DNA from: Plasmodium vivax
Taxonomy: Eukaryota > Apicomplexa > Aconoidasida > Haemosporida > Plasmodiidae
DNA: 64,000 nucleotides
Direction of reading: 5' to 3'
NCBI RefSeq assembly: GCF_000002415.2
Contig: NC_009918.1
Span: forward strand, 1,302,001 to 1,366,000
Shown here: one piece after another, positions 47,425-56,207 of the stretch
Numbering within the stretch: position 1 is the first letter of the stretch
How the letters are laid out: every line of letters begins with the position of its first letter
The notes under the pieces: generated by a model
The model's database searches: none
The model's input: only the letters and a program-made list of their open reading frames with translations
What the model was told of the DNA's origin: nothing
Made by a program: the position numbers and the translations under genes

Positions 47425-48597
47425 TTAGTAGCACGCTTTTTTGGACCGTTTCACGATAAGCTCCGCCGAGGTCCTCTTGGTGGGCGAACATTCTTCCGAA
47501 GAATCGTTACCGTACACGTAATTCTTGTTGTCTTCGTATTTCTCCTCTTGGGTGCGTCTCCCCCTATTGTCATTATAAGCCGAATATGAATAGTAATATT
47601 TATCAAATGGTTCAGATGCCTTCATGTTATTTTCTTTATGGGTAATCCCATTCCCTCTGCTGTCATATGTGTAATTACTAGCATAGGCATTGTAATTGTC
47701 GCACTCGTTATGGGTTCCCCCGTCCTGATAATCATAATAGTTGCGCGATTCTTCACCCATGTAGCGGCCGTCCATATACGTTTCATTTTTAGAATAGTCC
47801 CTTTTATAATATTCCTCATTTTTGCGGCTTCCTGTGCCTGTGGCGCTTCGCTTCATTTGGGCAGTTGAATACATTTCGCCTTTTTCCCTTATAGAGGACC
47901 CCACATCTGATGCATACCCATCGAGTGCATCTTCCCCCGCGTAAATATTAGAACCCTTATTTAGCACTCTCTCAAATGTAGGGTACGGAATTCCTTGTGC
48001 AATTTGTTTATCTGGTTTATAACAAAATTGTGGAACGTCATACGGTAAAGGGACATTGATGTAGACGTCCTTCGGAGGGCCAACTGGTGTAGGCACATAA
48101 ATTGGCACCTCTATTTGTACGTCTTCAACTTCAGGCACCTCATAAATTTTTTCTATCACTTCTGTGTACGGTTTGTGAACAATATGTTCCTGTTCAATAT
48201 CTATGTACTCTACTGGACCGGGTACGTGTCTTATTTTTTCGATTTCCCTTATTTTTAATTTGGGGACAATTCTGACCTGTTCCACTGGGATGTCTACCAC
48301 CTTTAGGGAATCTACAAACCTGGTTACTTCTCTCACTTCCGGAACTTCCACAATCTTTGGTGCCTTGTGAAAAACGGGAACTTCCGCGTGTCTTTGAAAA
48401 TGATGTAATCTGCATCTATGTGCACTAAAAAGTGGAGACGCGCGAAGGTGCCTTTTTCTAATTACTGGGTTGGAGTGGCATAACTCGCCCATGCTGCCGG
48501 CGTAAAATGGAGACCCCATTTGTATGTTGTAACCATCGTACGGGAAACCGATTCTTCGGGGGGGGTTTGCGCACAAATCTTCGCAGTGTAATTCCAT
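47425..48597 (-). CDS. IMC1l: Alveolin / inner membrane complex protein, probably IMC1l
   Basis: A single exon encodes 390 residues. Alveolins form the subpellicular filament network under the inner membrane complex and give shape and rigidity to merozoites, ookinetes and sporozoites. The alveolin core spans about residues 70-195. It is a run of Val-Pro-Glu/Val-rich subrepeats alternating hydrophobic and charged residues: VPVFHKAPKIVEVPEVREV, VDIPVEQVRIVPKLKI, HVPGPVEYIDIEQEHIVHKP, EKIYEVPEVEDVQIEVPIYV. The N-terminus is Cys/His-containing, and the C-terminal half is polar, Tyr/Asn-rich and probably disordered. It ends KKACY, a Cys near the C-terminus as in several alveolins, where cysteine motifs are thought to be acylated. 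The paralogue name comes from recalled gene order (PF3D7_1417000, IMC1l); membership of the family is clear from sequence alone. Confidence 0.92.
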   Translation of the reverse strand: MELHCEDLCANPPRRIGFPYDGYNIQMGSPFYAGSMGELCHSNPVIRKRHLRASPLFSAHRCRLHHFQRHAEVPVFHKAPKIVEVPEVREVTRFVDSLKVVDIPVEQVRIVPKLKIREIEKIRHVPGPVEYIDIEQEHIVHKPYTEVIEKIYEVPEVEDVQIEVPIYVPTPVGPPKDVYINVPLPYDVPQFCYKPDKQIAQGIPYPTFERVLNKGSNIYAGEDALDGYASDVGSSIREKGEMYSTAQMKRSATGTGSRKNEEYYKRDYSKNETYMDGRYMGEESRNYYDYQDGGTHNECDNYNAYASNYTYDSRGNGITHKENNMKASEPFDKYYYSYSAYNDNRGRRTQEEKYEDNKNYVYGNDSSEECSPTKRTSAELIVKRSKKACY

Positions 48598-51272
48598 CGA
48601 TGTGTTATTGGACAGTACTAGCGATTGCTCACCGGTTGGCAGCTTTTCAAAAGGGTTAGCAGGTCATGGGCAAGTGGCGTGCTATGCGTTACGAGAAATG
48701 CGTCACGAGAGATGCGTCACGAGAAATGTGTCACGCGAAATGTGTCACGCGAAATGTGTCACGCGAAATGTGTCATATGTAACGTGCCACACGTTATACG
48801 CATCTCGCGCTTTTATACCAAAATATGCACTTTCGCTACAGCTGTGCTATCTCAAAAGGGCGCGCATATGTCAACGCATGCATAAACGTTAACGCGTCTT
48901 CACAAACTGTGCGTAAATGGCGGAAGGGGGGAGTTTTTTTCTTAAAGGCTGCTCTTCTATCTGTGCAGTATTTTTCTGCATGACAAAAAATTGAAAAAGA
49001 AAGAACAACAAAAAAAAAAAAAAAAAAAAATGCAGGTAAGAGGATGCTCACGTTAAAGAGTGTGATAAATGCAGGTACTGCATAATACCATTTTAAGCGT
49101 ATGATGCAAATAAGAGTGTTTCTTATCTGTATCGAATGAGGCAAAAAGCATGGGGGGGGTGGCAAAAAAAAAAAAGACAACGTTTTGGGAATTTTTCCTT
49201 AAAGCGTGGCTGTGTGGGGAATTTCTTTTCTCAACAATTAGGCAAAAATAAAGAACATGATGAAGCAGGAAAAAAAAAAAAGGCGGTTAAAACAAAGACG
49301 TAAAAAAGTGGAAGTAAAAACGAGGCAAACGCAAAGGGGTGATCATAAGGAAAATTTTGACTGTCCTTAATTTTTCGTGTGTAAGGAATGGTGTTTTCGT
49401 ACCACTTTTACGCAAACGTGTAGGTATATTTATCTGTGCACGTTTTACCTGAACTGTTAAGAATTTTTTTTTTTTTTTCTTTTCTTATAAGAGTTGCCAA
49501 AAAGGTTAGCACTGGGTGAGTTTATGCAACGCTTTATGCAATTTTTTTTTTTTTTTTAATAAAAATTATGAACAGGCAATAACATGTATGATGAAAAAAA
49601 AAAAAAAAATAGCTATCTGCAAGCTAAGATAGCTAAAGTAGATAAAATATTTTAATCACATTTCATTTGGCAGATTAGCTCTAAATTGGCTCCAAGTTCT
49701 GCCTGCTGTGGTGGGAAAAAAGCGCAAGGAACGAATTTGTTCTTCAAAAAGGAGATCAGGTTTGTGCAAGTTTTTCTCTTTTTTTGCTTTTCTCGCCACG
49801 AATAGATCTCTTTTTACGCGCTGCAGAAATGATTCATTTTTCACTTGTCAAGAGATAGGGGGAGAAGGGGGCAATCATACTCAAAATGGGAAAACGTGTC
49901 TCACGTCTTTTGAGCGGAAAAACGAAAAGACATTTCTTGGGGTTATATTACGAAAAGGTACTTGCGCGTGTAAGGCAAATTTCGAACGTTTTAAATATAT
50001 CTCCCGAAGGAGTCTATGTGCCGGGGATGGGCACCTCTCCTGGAACTTTCCAGAGTTTTATTCATGAGAGAGGCACGTTTACATTCGAACATTTGGAAAT
50101 AATTCCATGTGAGAACGACAAAATTTCGTCACCTGACTTTCAATTTGTCCTTTTCCCCCGCCAAGCGTGCAAAATTATCCGGTTATTTTAAAAATTGTCC
50201 TGCAAAACGAATTGTGGTTCATTTCCCAGGGTTGATACGTTATATTTTTTTTTTTTAGCATCCCATGCATAAGTGTGTGCACCCCCTTGTGGTGGACATA
50301 CACGCAATTAGTCACAGTTGTGTAATTTGCACATGTGCGTGCAAGTTTGTTCCCCTTTTCAGCAACTTTCTGTTTTCGTTTTTTCAACATTGTGCTAATT
50401 GCAGTTGCAAATTTTGCTTAATTTTGCCTAATTTTGCCGCCTTAAAGCGGTCCGCAAAGATGGCGCATGTGTTATAAACGGGGGATAAGTACGACAAGTC
50501 TTACGTTACATAAAAAGGAGGTTTCTCTCAAAGGGGTAAAATTGAAAAAAAAAAAATAATTACATAGTCAAATTATACACAGTTTTGCATTTTTCCTATT
50601 TCCTTTTAATTAACATCTACACGGTCTCTTAACGTAACACGTAATAAATAAAAACTTTTGTGTTCGTTTTCACCTTTCGATGGTGAGAAAATTTGGCGTG
50701 GATGGAAAAGGAAATACAAACTTGCGTCCCTCGAAATATGTACCTTCTTCCAAAAGGCCTGATTTTGTTTCACAATTTGTGCTGAGATAGGAGAGCGGCA
50801 AAAACAGGGACCCCAAAAAAATAGCATATGACTTATGCGTTTAGTTAGCCTTTTCAAAACACACGTGAAAAATGGTGAAGTTAGAAAAATAAGTGCACAT
50901 GATGGGGAGGCTTTTCTTTCCTTTTTCCTTTTTTTTTCTTTTTTTTTTTCATTTTTTCATCACACTATTGACCCCTCCAAGCATTTCCCGAACGTGTGAT
51001 GCGAAGTTCTTTTTTTTCTTCCTCTCAGTTGAGTGATACATTCGACACGACGAATAAGCATAATTAGTGGCCCCCCTTCTGTTAACAATTTTGGTAAACT
51101 TTTCTCTCACTCGCGAATGAACGTATGTACACGCAAGTAAGCCTTGTACATGTATGTTCATACCTTCGTGCAATTCGAGCAAACCTCCCCCCTGGTGAGT
51201 ACATTTTTGGCCGTAATTATACACAGAGCCGCTCACCCTTTGCAACGGCATTTTCGATGAGAATTTCACAAA
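48598..51272. other. Divergent intergenic region, alveolin / prefoldin 2
   Basis: 2.7 kb between the divergent alveolin (-) and prefoldin (+) genes, so it should contain both promoters. It holds a 14-base tandem array near the alveolin start (separate entry), A19 at 49012-49030, A13-T16 tracts at 49269, 49467, 49543 and 49595, and T tracts near 50930-50950. One 101-codon open frame (49886-50191, +) has mixed composition and is not obviously repetitive, but I find no family or splice support for it. Confidence 0.6.
48686..48797. repeat. 14-base tandem array just upstream of the alveolin gene
   Basis: Eight 14-base units run head to tail: six close copies of g(c/t)gtcacg(a/c)gaaat, then two diverged ones. 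The array begins 89 bases upstream of the alveolin ATG, placing it in the promoter or 5' leader. Each good copy carries GTCACG, so any factor using that word would see an ordered series. Confidence 0.9.
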
Positions 51273-52289
51273 ATGGAAACTAAGAACACCACGCAAGCAT
51301 CCAAGCTGGGTGAACAGAATGAGGCTAAGTCAACGTACGAACAAATTGAAAAGGATAGAGTCCAACTGGTCTCCAAGATAGAAGAGTTATATCAGGATGT
51401 CGTCGAGCACAAGTACGATAAGCATGTTTTGCAATAGTGTAAATTTGCACCATAATGTGGCACTAATGCGGGCATTTCCTTTTTCCCTTTTTATCCTTTT
51501 ATTTTTTTATTTTATTTTATTTTTTCCCCCCTTTTGCGTAACAACTGTAAAGACTCGTACTGGAGGCCTTGGAGAATGTCCCCGCTGACAGACGGTGCTA
51601 CAGAATGGTTGGAGAAATACTGGTCGAAAGAACTGTTGGTGAGATTAAACCAGCTTTGGTAGACCATAAAAACAAGGTACAAGCAGTTTTACACGAAGAT
51701 GTTCCACAGCGTGTGTTTTTATCTTCATCCCCAAATAAAACCGTTACGACGTTTTTTCCATTTTTGTCCGTTTGGATGTGGAGCAAAGTTTACGAGTTGG
51801 CTCAGCCATACGCGTGCGTGAGAGACGCTACTTCTTTGCCACTTCTCTGCCACTTCTTTGCCACTTCTCTGCCACTTCTTTGCCACTTCTCTGCCACTTC
51901 TTTGCCACTTCTCTGCCACTTCTTTGCCACTTCTTTGCCACTTCTTTACCACTTTTACACCGCTTCCTCAACACCTTCGCAGGTGGAGCAAATCATAGCC
52001 GAGTGCCAGAAGAAGTTGGACGAGAAGAACTCTGAACTTACAAAATTTGTGAAAAAGTAATTTTTCTTGTGTCCTTTTTTTTACTACATTTTGTGGTTGC
52101 CCTTTCATGTTGTTACCCCCAGCCACCTTGGTGTAAATAACTTATCATGTTTGCACCTCTTTGAAAAAAACTCCCTTTCGCAGCGCGAAAACGCCCATAT
52201 CGCCAACCGACCTTGCTTCGAAGAAGCCTCAAGATAGCAGCGGCAGTTTTAGCGACAAGGACAAGAAGGCGGAAGGGATTATGTTTTAA
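51273..52289 (+). CDS. PFD2: Prefoldin subunit 2, four exons
   Basis: Exons: 51273-51412, 51553-51676, 51983-52056 and 52184-52289; 147 residues. All introns are GT-AG (donors GTACGA, GTACAA, GTAATT). Prefoldin is the hexameric cytosolic chaperone that hands unfolded actin and tubulin to the chaperonin CCT; subunit 2 is a beta-class subunit. The protein has the two long coiled-coil helices of the family around a beta hairpin. Helix one contains KIEELYQDVVEHKLVLEAL, the hairpin DRRCYRMVGEILVERTVGEI, and helix two VEQIIAECQKKLDEKNSEL. The CYRMVG.vLVERTV core matches human PFDN2 closely, which fixes the first two splice junctions. A charged tail (NAKTPISPTDLASKKPQ... to the stop) comes from exon 4. 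Length fits the family (about 150). Confidence 0.95.
51829..51955. repeat. 11/22-base minisatellite inside prefoldin intron 2
   Basis: About twelve 11-base units alternate between ccacttctttg and ccacttctctg, so the higher-order period is 22 bases. The array is pyrimidine-rich on the coding strand and ends about 25 bases before the acceptor at 51981-51982. It therefore extends or replaces the usual polypyrimidine tract. It lies wholly within the intron. Confidence 0.95.
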
Positions 52290-52809
52290 CAGCCCCAAGA
52301 AGTTGCCCTCTACATGTGTACCATAAGTTTATTCCCCTTTTTTTTCAGCAATTTTTTTTTATTTGTTTAGTAACCTGCCAAACTGACACCATGTGAGGGT
52401 TTCATTTTTTATTAGTGTGTACGTACATGTGTATATGTCCATGCGTGCTTCCACGTATGTGTGCATTTGTTTTGATAAGTTGCTTATTCGCTCTGTGTAG
52501 GATAGTTTTTTTCAACTTGTAGGATAGCTTTTTTCAACTTGTAGGATAGCTTTTTTCACCCTGCGTAGGATTTCTTTTTTTTTTTTAACGTGGCGAACCC
52601 AGTTTTTTCCAATTAACACACCATGTGTGCAAACGCATGGGATGGCAACGTGCGGAAAATTACAAACAGATCGTACGCTGGGGAGCCGTGCAAACAAAGA
52701 CGCATGTACGATTTAAAAATTTTCACAAAGTGTGGTACAAAAAAAAAAAAAAAAAAATGGCACTTTCGCCGATGCGCATGTATTATTCCCCTGCGTGTGC
52801 GTCTCCAAT
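52290..52809. other. Convergent 3' flanks of prefoldin 2 and LysRS
   Basis: 520 bases with no gene. A ~23-base repeat (three copies of cttgtaggatagcttttttc-like units, 52497-52570) and an A19 tract (52739-52757) occur here. It should hold both 3' UTRs. Confidence 0.7.
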
Positions 52810-54861
52810 TCATTGCGGCTTTATTATCGGAAATGGTAACACATTTTTGATCGAACTCGAATTTGTCAGCAGCATGCACAGGCGATCTATGCCTATTCCC
52901 AGGCCTCCCGTTGGGGGCAAGCCGTGCGCCAGGGCGGTAACATAATCGTAATCGATTTCGTGACTGTCATTTTGCACATGTTGAATTTTTGAGCTAATTT
53001 GTTCGCTTCCTTTGGGGGATTCCTCACCAGAGGGAGCACTCACTTGGTTTGGATAACCGCGGTAAGCACCCGAATGAACATCATCCGTAGGAGCAAACCT
53101 ATCTGAGCAACAAACATTGCAATGTTCAACATTTTTATTCTTTAAGGCACATTGCGAAATGAACTTCCTTTCCTGCATGAGAGAGTTGGCCTCCTCCGAG
53201 TAGCCATTCGCTATTTCCATCTTGCCTATGTACGTTTCAAACCGTTCAGAGAGCCTTTCATTTTTTCTTAACGTCTTGGCCAGGGGGGAAGTATCTGCAG
53301 GGAGGTGATATATATGAATGGGGTGGTTCTCTAAAAAGGGTTCCACCTTTCGTTTGAAAACTTCTTGAACGATGAGTCCCCAATTTAAGTACTCCTTCCC
53401 TTGATCGAAGGTTACGTTTAATTTCTTTGCTTCGTTGTAGGCCTCCTCGAAGGACAACTTGAGAAAATCTACACACGTGTAATCCTTTACTATTTTTATG
53501 AAGGATATTTTTTTCCACCTCTTTTGATAGGGCAAACCGTTGTGGACAGTAGAACGAAGAGTAAATTTCTTCAACACTTTTTTTATTAACCTCTCAACAA
53601 ATTTAATCATATATTTATAGTTAGAATACGCCTTGTAAATTTCTAGCAGCGTAAACTCAGGGTTGTGAATGGTGCTTAAGCCCTCATTGCGAAAGCATTT
53701 GCTGAATTCGAAAATTTGTTCTGAAATTCCACTTATGATTAATTTTTTCAAAAAGAGCTCCGGTGCTATTCTTAAGTATAGAACTAAATTCAGAGACTTT
53801 AGGAACGTTTCAAATGGTTTAGCTGAGGCACCTCCAGGGATGGATTGCAATATTGGGGTATCCACTTCTATGTATTTTTTTCTTAACAATAGTTTCCTAA
53901 TTTCCTGTATGACTGCAAATCGGGTAATAATTTTTTCCTTTTCTTCCTTGTTGATTAAAAAATCGAGGTATCTTTTTCTGTACTTAAATTCAACATCTTT
54001 CATTCCTTTGTATTTGTCTGGCAGGGGAAGCAACGATTTAGTCAGCAAGAAAATTTCTTCTGTGTGTAGAGTTATTTCTCCCCTTTGGGATTTCCTAACG
54101 AATCCTTTGACGGCTACGAAATCGCCTACTTCGACAATTTTTCTCACACTTACGGGGTTGGCTTTGTGGGGGGTTTCTCCTTCTGTGCCTGCGAGGAATT
54201 GCCTTCCCCCTCCATCAGTACCATTCGCATTAGCATCAGCATCAGCATCACTGCTGTGGGAGTTAATCTCCTTTTTCGCTGCACCTTGAGGGGTATTCTT
54301 CCTCCCCAGGGCATTCTCCCCATCGTTCTCTAGACAGCCATCCCCTTTTTCCTCCGATTCGCTTCCCCCTTTAAGGAACAACTCTGCATCGATATACACT
54401 TGTACAGAGCCACCATCATCCTGCACATTCAGGAACATTCCATCGTTCCGTTTGACTGTCACTCGGCCGTATATCACATGCCTTTCGCCGTCGTCCTTTT
54501 CTCCGCTTTTTAAATGCTCGTACTTCCTCTTCAAGTCTTCTACCTTGGTCGTTCTCCTTATGAAGGACGATGGGTACGCGTCAATTTTTAAAACGTCGGA
54601 TAGGAGCTTTAGCTTCTTTACTCGCTCAGAAAATTCCTTCCCGTAGTTCTGCAGGGCGAACTGCTTTCTTTTGTTCCGATGGTCGCTTCTCCTGCTGCCT
54701 ATTGTAAGGGCTCCTTTTCCGTAGCTACTGCCATGTTTGAAGCAGCTTGAGCGGTTAGGAATGAGGGTGAAGGACCATAAGAGGGGCCACACGAATGAGC
54801 ATAGCAGTACTAGCAGGCGCGGAGTTTTTCCCCCCTTTTTCATTTTTTTTCGTTCCTTCAA
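52810..54861 (-). CDS. KRS2: Lysine--tRNA ligase (class II), apicoplast-type
   Basis: A single exon encodes 683 residues. The enzyme charges tRNA-Lys using ATP. A hydrophobic signal stretch (about residues 15-33, LLVLLCSFVWPLLWSFTLIP) followed by a basic Ser/Lys/Arg-rich segment looks like a bipartite apicoplast leader. The OB-fold anticodon-binding domain begins near residue 128 (VIYGRVTVKRNDGMFLNVQD) and is interrupted by an acidic low-complexity insertion at about 175-245. Class II motif 1 includes KYIEVDTPILQSIPGGASAK, motif 2 is CFRNEGLSTIHNPEFTLLE (about 389-407), and motif 3 is GLPPTGGLGIGIDRLCMLL (about 646-664). A second insertion (about 585-635) replaces the short loop before motif 3. 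The recalled P. falciparum counterpart is the apicoplast enzyme PF3D7_1416800; the cytosolic LysRS is a separate gene. It diverges from the 122-residue gene, whose start lies 400 bases away. Confidence 0.95.
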   Translation of the reverse strand: MKERKKMKKGGKTPRLLVLLCSFVWPLLWSFTLIPNRSSCFKHGSSYGKGALTIGSRRSDHRNKRKQFALQNYGKEFSERVKKLKLLSDVLKIDAYPSSFIRRTTKVEDLKRKYEHLKSGEKDDGERHVIYGRVTVKRNDGMFLNVQDDGGSVQVYIDAELFLKGGSESEEKGDGCLENDGENALGRKNTPQGAAKKEINSHSSDADADANANGTDGGGRQFLAGTEGETPHKANPVSVRKIVEVGDFVAVKGFVRKSQRGEITLHTEEIFLLTKSLLPLPDKYKGMKDVEFKYRKRYLDFLINKEEKEKIITRFAVIQEIRKLLLRKKYIEVDTPILQSIPGGASAKPFETFLKSLNLVLYLRIAPELFLKKLIISGISEQIFEFSKCFRNEGLSTIHNPEFTLLEIYKAYSNYKYMIKFVERLIKKVLKKFTLRSTVHNGLPYQKRWKKISFIKIVKDYTCVDFLKLSFEEAYNEAKKLNVTFDQGKEYLNWGLIVQEVFKRKVEPFLENHPIHIYHLPADTSPLAKTLRKNERLSERFETYIGKMEIANGYSEEANSLMQERKFISQCALKNKNVEHCNVCCSDRFAPTDDVHSGAYRGYPNQVSAPSGEESPKGSEQISSKIQHVQNDSHEIDYDYVTALAHGLPPTGGLGIGIDRLCMLLTNSSSIKNVLPFPIIKPQ

Positions 54862-55263
54862 AGGTGAAAATTTCCCGCAGCGTTGCCAAATCTGCCTTCA
54901 TTTTCATCATCGCGTAGCGCTGTTGCGCTGTTGCGCTGCTTTACTGTTGATTTTTTTTTTTTTTTTTTTTTACCCCTTCGGAGCTGCGCGAAAGGCGTGC
55001 GCGCCCCGATCCCATTTAATGCCCCACACGTGTACGTACATGCAGGCAAAGCCTTAGCAGGGATACCATCGAACGTTCGCAAATTTGCCAACATGACACT
55101 AGACATGCGTGAAATGGTCTCCACAGGGTAGACCAAAAAAGCGGAAAAGTTTTTACATTTTCACCTCACACATGTGATTTGTTAACCTTTTGCGTGTACA
55201 AAAACTGCAGCGGAAGACTTCCACCCTCTTCGGCCTTAACCCACACAACATTGTAAAAACAAA
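54862..55263. promoter_or_regulatory. Short divergent promoter region, LysRS / 122-residue gene
   Basis: Only about 400 bases separate the starts of these divergently transcribed genes, so their core promoters and 5' leaders must share it. A T20 tract sits at 54950-54971. No recognisable factor site is claimed. Confidence 0.5.
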
Positions 55264-56207
55264 ATGAATGTCGTGAAAAAGGTTCTTCTGCTTCACCTTC
55301 TAGTTGCGTGTCAGCAGGTATTCCATAGGGCGCAAAGGAGCATACGCGTGTGCAGACAGTGATAAATGGGGAAGGCACATCTGATGTGCAGACCAATGGG
55401 GAGAATTTAAAGAAACATCCTTAACATTTCCCCCCCCGCTGTTGTGTTTGCATTGGTTATTGAAGTGGGATGGATGAGCCAACCGGTCTTCACTTCACCA
55501 CAGTGCACTACCCTTTCGCTCCCAATTCTAAAAGGGTTACTTTTTTTTTCCCATTTTAACATTATGCAGATACTGTTCGCCCAGTCGAGCAAGGCAAGAA
55601 AGGAAGAAATGAACCCCCTGAATTTCCTGCCCAGCAGTTCTCTGCTGTACCCCCTGGATTTCCAGCAAAATTGGCAGGCGTCGGAGCCAACCCCCCTTGA
55701 GATTCACTACGACGTCCCGTAAAAATATGCACCCATGTGAATACGTATAGATGTAGCCATCCGCACATTAGCAAACTGGCGAGGGGTGTAAACTCTCTCC
55801 GGTCGTCTTCCTAAGATGGTCGTGATAACCAAATGAGCCCCGTGAATCGCTTCCTTTCTCCCCACCGACTTCACCAATTAGGGCGTACGGATATAAAGAT
55901 TTACTCATGGCACTTGAATACCACAACGATTTGGAACATTATGACAAAGAAAGGGTAACAAAAGGGGATGCGCTGAAAAGTGATCTCGTCTACATGTGCA
56001 CAGCTTCATATGTGGGGGAACAATTTCTTTAATGCTTTATGTGGAACGTTTCTTTAGCAAGCTCTACTATGCCGCACAACCAAATGCACACCATATGTTT
56101 GCCTTTTTTTAAAGGGGGAAGCAAAAAGAAGGATCGTAGAGGAACAAAATAGGCTGGAAGAGAACCTCTGGAGGAAAGTACAGCACCTCAAGATGAAGGA
56201 AAAGTGA
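55264..56207 (+). CDS. Small four-exon protein with hydrophobic N-terminus (122 residues)
   Basis: Exons: 55264-55317, 55570-55718, 55882-55954 and 56115-56207. All junctions are GT-AG and keep frame (phases 0, 2, 0), giving 122 residues and a TGA stop. Exon 1 encodes MNVVKKVLLLHLLVACQQ and splices into ILFAQSSKA, together a signal peptide or membrane anchor of about 20 residues. After it come a Pro/Leu stretch (NPLNFLPSSSLLYPLDFQ), an IHYDVPAYGYKDLLMALEYH core and a highly charged C-terminal helix (AKRRIVEEQNRLEENLWRKV). I do not recognise a family. The size and architecture would suit a small organelle membrane-complex subunit, but a secreted protein is equally possible. An alternative start is the in-frame ATG at 55564, just before the exon 2 acceptor. 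It would give a protein without the hydrophobic segment. Confidence 0.7.

Noticed and set aside
49886..50191. 101-codon plus-strand open frame between alveolin and prefoldin
   Set aside because: It is not repetitive, but no recognisable family, no coding-like flanks and a length reachable by chance at this base composition; kept only as a weak candidate for comparative checking.
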